Shown: piece by piece, positions 61,100 through 64,000 of the stretch
Position numbering within the stretch: the first letter of the stretch is position 1
Layout: every line of letters begins with the position of its first letter
Assembly: GCA_021788625.1 (NCBI GenBank)
Contig: JAJYKL010000002.1
Location: 1 to 64,000, forward strand
Direction of reading: 5' to 3'
DNA from: Chloroflexota bacterium
GTDB lineage: Bacteria; Chloroflexota; Anaerolineae; J036; Brachytrichaceae
Length of the DNA stretch: 64,000 nt
Program-made: the position numbers and the translations under genes
Notes under the pieces: generated by a model
Told to the model about the DNA's origin: nothing
Seen by the model: only the letters and a program-made list of their open reading frames with translations
Databases searched by the model: none

Positions 61100-62737
61100 T
61101 CAATGACGCAAGGCTGAAAGCACATCTGGCAGCAACTGCGGTAGGTCGCCTGCCAGGAGTCCGGCTGTGCCGTGCTGCTCGCGCCATCGATCACCCGCCT
61201 TCGCGTGCAGATAGGCCCCACAAACCGCTGCATTCATCTGTGAAAGGCCCTGTGCCAGCATGCCCGCAATGGAACCCGCCAAAACATCTCCCGTACCGGC
61301 TACAGCCAGGGCAGAGTTGGCAAAAGGCAACACGATAGCAGCATGATCGGAATTTGCTACCACCGTGAATGCACCCTTAAGTACGATAATCTGCCCCCAT
61401 CGATGAGCGTAGGCGATGGCATGAGCAATGCGGTTCGCTTGCACCTCTGGCACACTCAATCCTGTTAAACGTGCCATTTCACCTGGATGCGGCGTGAGGA
61501 TACAACCGGGTGGCAAGAGCTCTGGCCAGTCCGGGTTGGTGGATAACAGATTCAGTGCATCGGCGTCGATGACAACGCGTGCGCTGGTCCCCAGGTTTTT
61601 TATAAGCCCCAAAATGCCAGGTAAAAATGTTCCAGTTCCCTCACCCTGTCCCATACCAGGCCCGAGCACGATGGCGCGGCGCTCGCCCAGACCATTCATA
61701 GCCTGTGCCAGTCGCGGTAATGCCTCCCGTGAAAGGTAATCAACCGTTCCATTCAGCGTGGCAAAAGTTGCCTCACGGCAAAGACAGGACACGGTTGCCT
61801 GAATGTTATGCGGCACCGCCAGGGTCACCAGTCCGCTGCCCACTCGGTAAGCCGCCTGGGCTGCCAGAGCAGGCGCTCCAGAATAGTCGATGCACCCACC
61901 AACCACCAGCACTTTCCCATAGCTACCTTTGTTCGAATCATCCTCACGTCGAGGTAGCATAGTCCGTATCAGTTCATCGCTTGCCAGTTGCACATCGCCA
62001 TCCTCACCGGGCGAAAGCGATTGACCCAGATGTTCAATCCCAATTGGAGTGACCACCAGTTCGCCATTCGCACGTGAAGCCGGGAAACAGTAATGGCCAC
62101 GTTTCGGTGCGTGGAACGTTACCGTCACGTCAGCCTGTAACGCCTTGGGATCCAGCATGCCTGTGTCGTAGTCCATGCCTGTTACGCCGTCCAGAGCGAC
62201 GATCGATGCATACCGTTCATCTTGTGGGTGGTTCAGTGAGGCCCGCACGACATCCAGTATTTCACTTAGCGGTGTATCGATGGGCCTTGACCTCCCAGTG
62301 CCCAGTAGCGCGTCAACGATCAAATCAGCTTGCGATGCCAACTGGCGTAGCACACGCAAGCGCATATCTTCCGAAGCAACAGCGGTGAAGATATCGCGCT
62401 CGTGCACGCCAGCGAATACAGGATCGTCCGTAGCACGCGCTTTTAGCAGGTAAACCTGCACTGTCAGCGAAGGTCCGCCTGGCGAGCGTGAGGCGTCGAA
62501 CAGCGCCTGTGCACAGACCAGTCCGTCACCTCCATTGTTTCCTGGACCTGCCAAAACCAGTACACGAAAAGCTGCGTTGCTCTCGGTCCTTGCTAACAAT
62601 CGCCAGCCAGCCAGCCGCTGAAGGATAACCTCGGCTGCGGCGCGACCGGCGTTTTGCATCATCTGACTGTAACTCAGGCCTGCCGCATCGGCGGCCCGCT
62701 CAATTTCACGCATCTGAGCCACAGTCAGGACGTACAT
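61100..62737 (-). CDS. nnr: Bifunctional NAD(P)H-hydrate epimerase / ADP-dependent dehydratase
   Basis: Nnr repairs hydrated NAD(P)H. The 545-residue product has the epimerase domain at about residues 1-235 (YSQMMQNAGRAAAEV, LAGPGNNGGDGLVCA, DALLGTGRSR) and the dehydratase domain at about 260-540 (GSYGKVLVVGGCIDYSGAP, VLGPGMGQG, LTPHPGEMARL, VLKGAFTVVA, AVAGTGDVLAGSIAG). Order and length match the fused bacterial form. It lies 54 bp downstream of transketolase in the same direction. Confidence 0.95.
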   Translation of the reverse strand: MYVLTVAQMREIERAADAAGLSYSQMMQNAGRAAAEVILQRLAGWRLLARTESNAAFRVLVLAGPGNNGGDGLVCAQALFDASRSPGGPSLTVQVYLLKARATDDPVFAGVHERDIFTAVASEDMRLRVLRQLASQADLIVDALLGTGRSRPIDTPLSEILDVVRASLNHPQDERYASIVALDGVTGMDYDTGMLDPKALQADVTVTFHAPKRGHYCFPASRANGELVVTPIGIEHLGQSLSPGEDGDVQLASDELIRTMLPRREDDSNKGSYGKVLVVGGCIDYSGAPALAAQAAYRVGSGLVTLAVPHNIQATVSCLCREATFATLNGTVDYLSREALPRLAQAMNGLGERRAIVLGPGMGQGEGTGTFLPGILGLIKNLGTSARVVIDADALNLLSTNPDWPELLPPGCILTPHPGEMARLTGLSVPEVQANRIAHAIAYAHRWGQIIVLKGAFTVVANSDHAAIVLPFANSALAVAGTGDVLAGSIAGMLAQGLSQMNAAVCGAYLHAKAGDRWREQHGTAGLLAGDLPQLLPDVLSALRH

Positions 62738-62791
62738 GGTCTAAATGGAGAGATGCATCCGGTTTCGTGATGAAGCCGGGTGTATCAAGGT

Positions 62792-64000
62792 CTATTTTGT
62801 ATTAATGGAATCAAGAAGCTCCGTCACTTCACGAACCACATGATCAACGGTGAATCCAAAATGATTCAGTACATCTTTATACGGGCCTGATGCACCGAAG
62901 TGTTCCTGTGTTACAAAACGCACCTTCGAGCCAACGTATTTATGCCAGCCTTGCCGCACGGCCGCTTCCACCACCACCTTGGGCAGGTCCGGCGGCAGGA
63001 CCAAATCGCGGTACGCCTGCTCCTGCTCATCAAATAGCTCCCACGAGGGCATGGAAATGACTTTCGTGGGTATGCCTTTCTGAAGCAGCACTTTGGCGGC
63101 ATCAAGTGCCAGGCTGACCTCAGAACCGCTGGCGACGAGCAGGCACGTCGCATCGGGAGCATCCTGTATCACATATGCACCACGCTTGAGACCATTACTA
63201 ACGGGCAGGATCGGGATAGCCTGGCGCGTAAGCAACAACGCCACAGGTGTGTGCATTTCTACGGCCACCTTCCACGCAGCCACCGTCTCGTTGGCGTCGG
63301 CTGGGCGGATGACTGTGAGACCAGGAATGGCACGTATGGCAGGAAGCTGTTCCACAGGCTGATGGGTGGGGCCATCTTCACCAACTCCGATACTGTCATG
63401 CGTGAAGACATAGATCACATGGGCTTCGCTGAGGGCAGCCAACCGGATGGCTGGCCGCATGTAGTCGCTAAAGGTGAAGAACGTGCCGCCATAGGGCAGG
63501 ATGCCACCATGGAGTGACATGCCATTCATGATCGCACCCATGCCATGTTCACGTACTCCAAAACGAATGTAGCGTCCACTGAAGTCGCCCTTCCTGAGTG
63601 AGGCGGCACCTTTAGGCATGGTGTCATTGGAAGGGGTCAAGTCGGCCGAGCCACCCAGAAGCTGTGGCACATGGTCGATGATCGAATTGATGACCTGGCC
63701 ACTGGCAGCCCGCGTAGCCATGGGCTTATCAGCAGGATTGAAGGTAGGCAGCGACTTATCCCAGTCGGGAGGCAACTGATGATGTATCACAGCCTTGAAT
63801 GTATTGGCCAGTACCGGATGTGCCGCTTCATATCGTGCAAGCAGGTCATTCCAGGCTTGTTCGTGCTGAGCAGCCTGGGCACCTGCCTGTCGCCATGCCT
63901 GCAAAACCTGATCCGACACAAAAAACGACTTATCGGGATCAACTCCATAGTTGATCTTGGCTCCACGTACCTCATCAGGACCTGGTGCATCGGAATGTGC
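62792..64000 (-). CDS. tkt: Transketolase, C-terminal part (cut by window edge)
   Basis: Transketolase moves two-carbon units in the pentose phosphate pathway. The visible 402 residues begin inside the protein (HSDAPGPDEVRGAKINYG) and cover the Pyr and C-terminal domains. DLTPSNDTM, RYIRFGVREHGMGAIMNG, THDSIGVGEDGPTHQPVEQL and IRPADANET are family motifs, and the C-domain ends YVGSKVRFVTQEHFGASGPYKD. The frame stays open to 64000, so the start lies outside the window. Confidence 0.96.
   Translation of the reverse strand, partial: AHSDAPGPDEVRGAKINYGVDPDKSFFVSDQVLQAWRQAGAQAAQHEQAWNDLLARYEAAHPVLANTFKAVIHHQLPPDWDKSLPTFNPADKPMATRAASGQVINSIIDHVPQLLGGSADLTPSNDTMPKGAASLRKGDFSGRYIRFGVREHGMGAIMNGMSLHGGILPYGGTFFTFSDYMRPAIRLAALSEAHVIYVFTHDSIGVGEDGPTHQPVEQLPAIRAIPGLTVIRPADANETVAAWKVAVEMHTPVALLLTRQAIPILPVSNGLKRGAYVIQDAPDATCLLVASGSEVSLALDAAKVLLQKGIPTKVISMPSWELFDEQEQAYRDLVLPPDLPKVVVEAAVRQGWHKYVGSKVRFVTQEHFGASGPYKDVLNHFGFTVDHVVREVTELLDSINTK

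Noticed and set aside
1-64000. CRISPR arrays, insertion sequences or prophage
   Set aside because: No regularly spaced repeats, transposase, integrase or phage structural genes were found on either strand.

Overview
The window is a gene-dense bacterial chromosome segment with intermediate GC and no rRNA, phage, IS or CRISPR signal. Several features point to a Chloroflexota (Chloroflexi) relative. TopA starts with a DUF5679-type zinc ribbon. A Tad-type pilus operon lacks an outer-membrane secretin, as expected for a monoderm. There are many lipoproteins and membrane proteins with long Pro/Thr/Ser spacers, DUF3048, sunset-domain and lamin-tail proteins, and tRNA genes without encoded CCA. The lineage is inferred from family content, not from any search.

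Layout. 1-3540 (minus): str operon rpsL-rpsG-fusA-tuf, with a consensus promoter and a leader hairpin; tuf runs off the left edge. 3782-10205 (minus): tRNA-Leu(UAG), tig, clpP, clpX, an O-antigen-ligase-like membrane protein, and a STAS / RsbW-like kinase / STAS partner-switching trio. 10441-11542 (plus): histidine phosphatase and RsmD. 11555-16802 (minus): secreted phosphodiester-glycosidase-like lipoprotein, pyruvate-dehydrogenase-type E1alpha-E1beta-E2 (no E3), and a PduO-type cobalamin adenosyltransferase. 16933-18311 (plus): a CxxC protein and an HD phosphohydrolase. 18388-20337 (minus): M42 peptidase and PHP phosphoesterase.

20500-35059 (minus): a Tad pilus operon of about 14.5 kb, read from a strong promoter at 35031-35059. 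Its order is tadB, tadC, Flp-like pilin, three TadE-like pseudopilins, a membrane protein, an 895-residue modular surface protein, a GNAT acetyltransferase, an SdrD-B-like membrane protein, prepilin peptidase, cpaB, cpaE/tadZ, cpaF/tadA. This order differs from the classical tad order. The operon also carries an internal hairpin, and a long palindrome lies inside the peptidase gene.

35266-43026: YjbQ-family protein (plus). A small glycan-use cluster follows on minus: GH127 beta-L-arabinofuranosidase, Hyi-like isomerase and an alpha/beta hydrolase. Then on plus come a DsbB-cytochrome c fusion, PlsC, and a PDZ/radical-SAM/DUF512 protein. 43193-48657: primary sigma factor with promoter and terminator, zinc-ribbon/lamin-tail protein, phosphoribosyltransferase, LysM lipoprotein and DUF3048 lipoprotein. 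48752-64000: tRNA-Glu(UUC), SGNH/SH3 protein, sunset lipoprotein, LytR-CpsA-Psr protein, glycosyltransferase coupled to topA, GH20 hexosaminidase, endonuclease III, SH3/glycosidase-like protein, M12-like metalloprotease, bifunctional Nnr, and transketolase (cut by the right edge).

The most unusual items are the DsbB-cytochrome c fusion, the rearranged monoderm Tad operon with its surface protein and embedded acetyltransferase, the tandem DnaA-box-like repeats inside the Tad promoter, and the palindrome inserted in frame in the prepilin peptidase gene.
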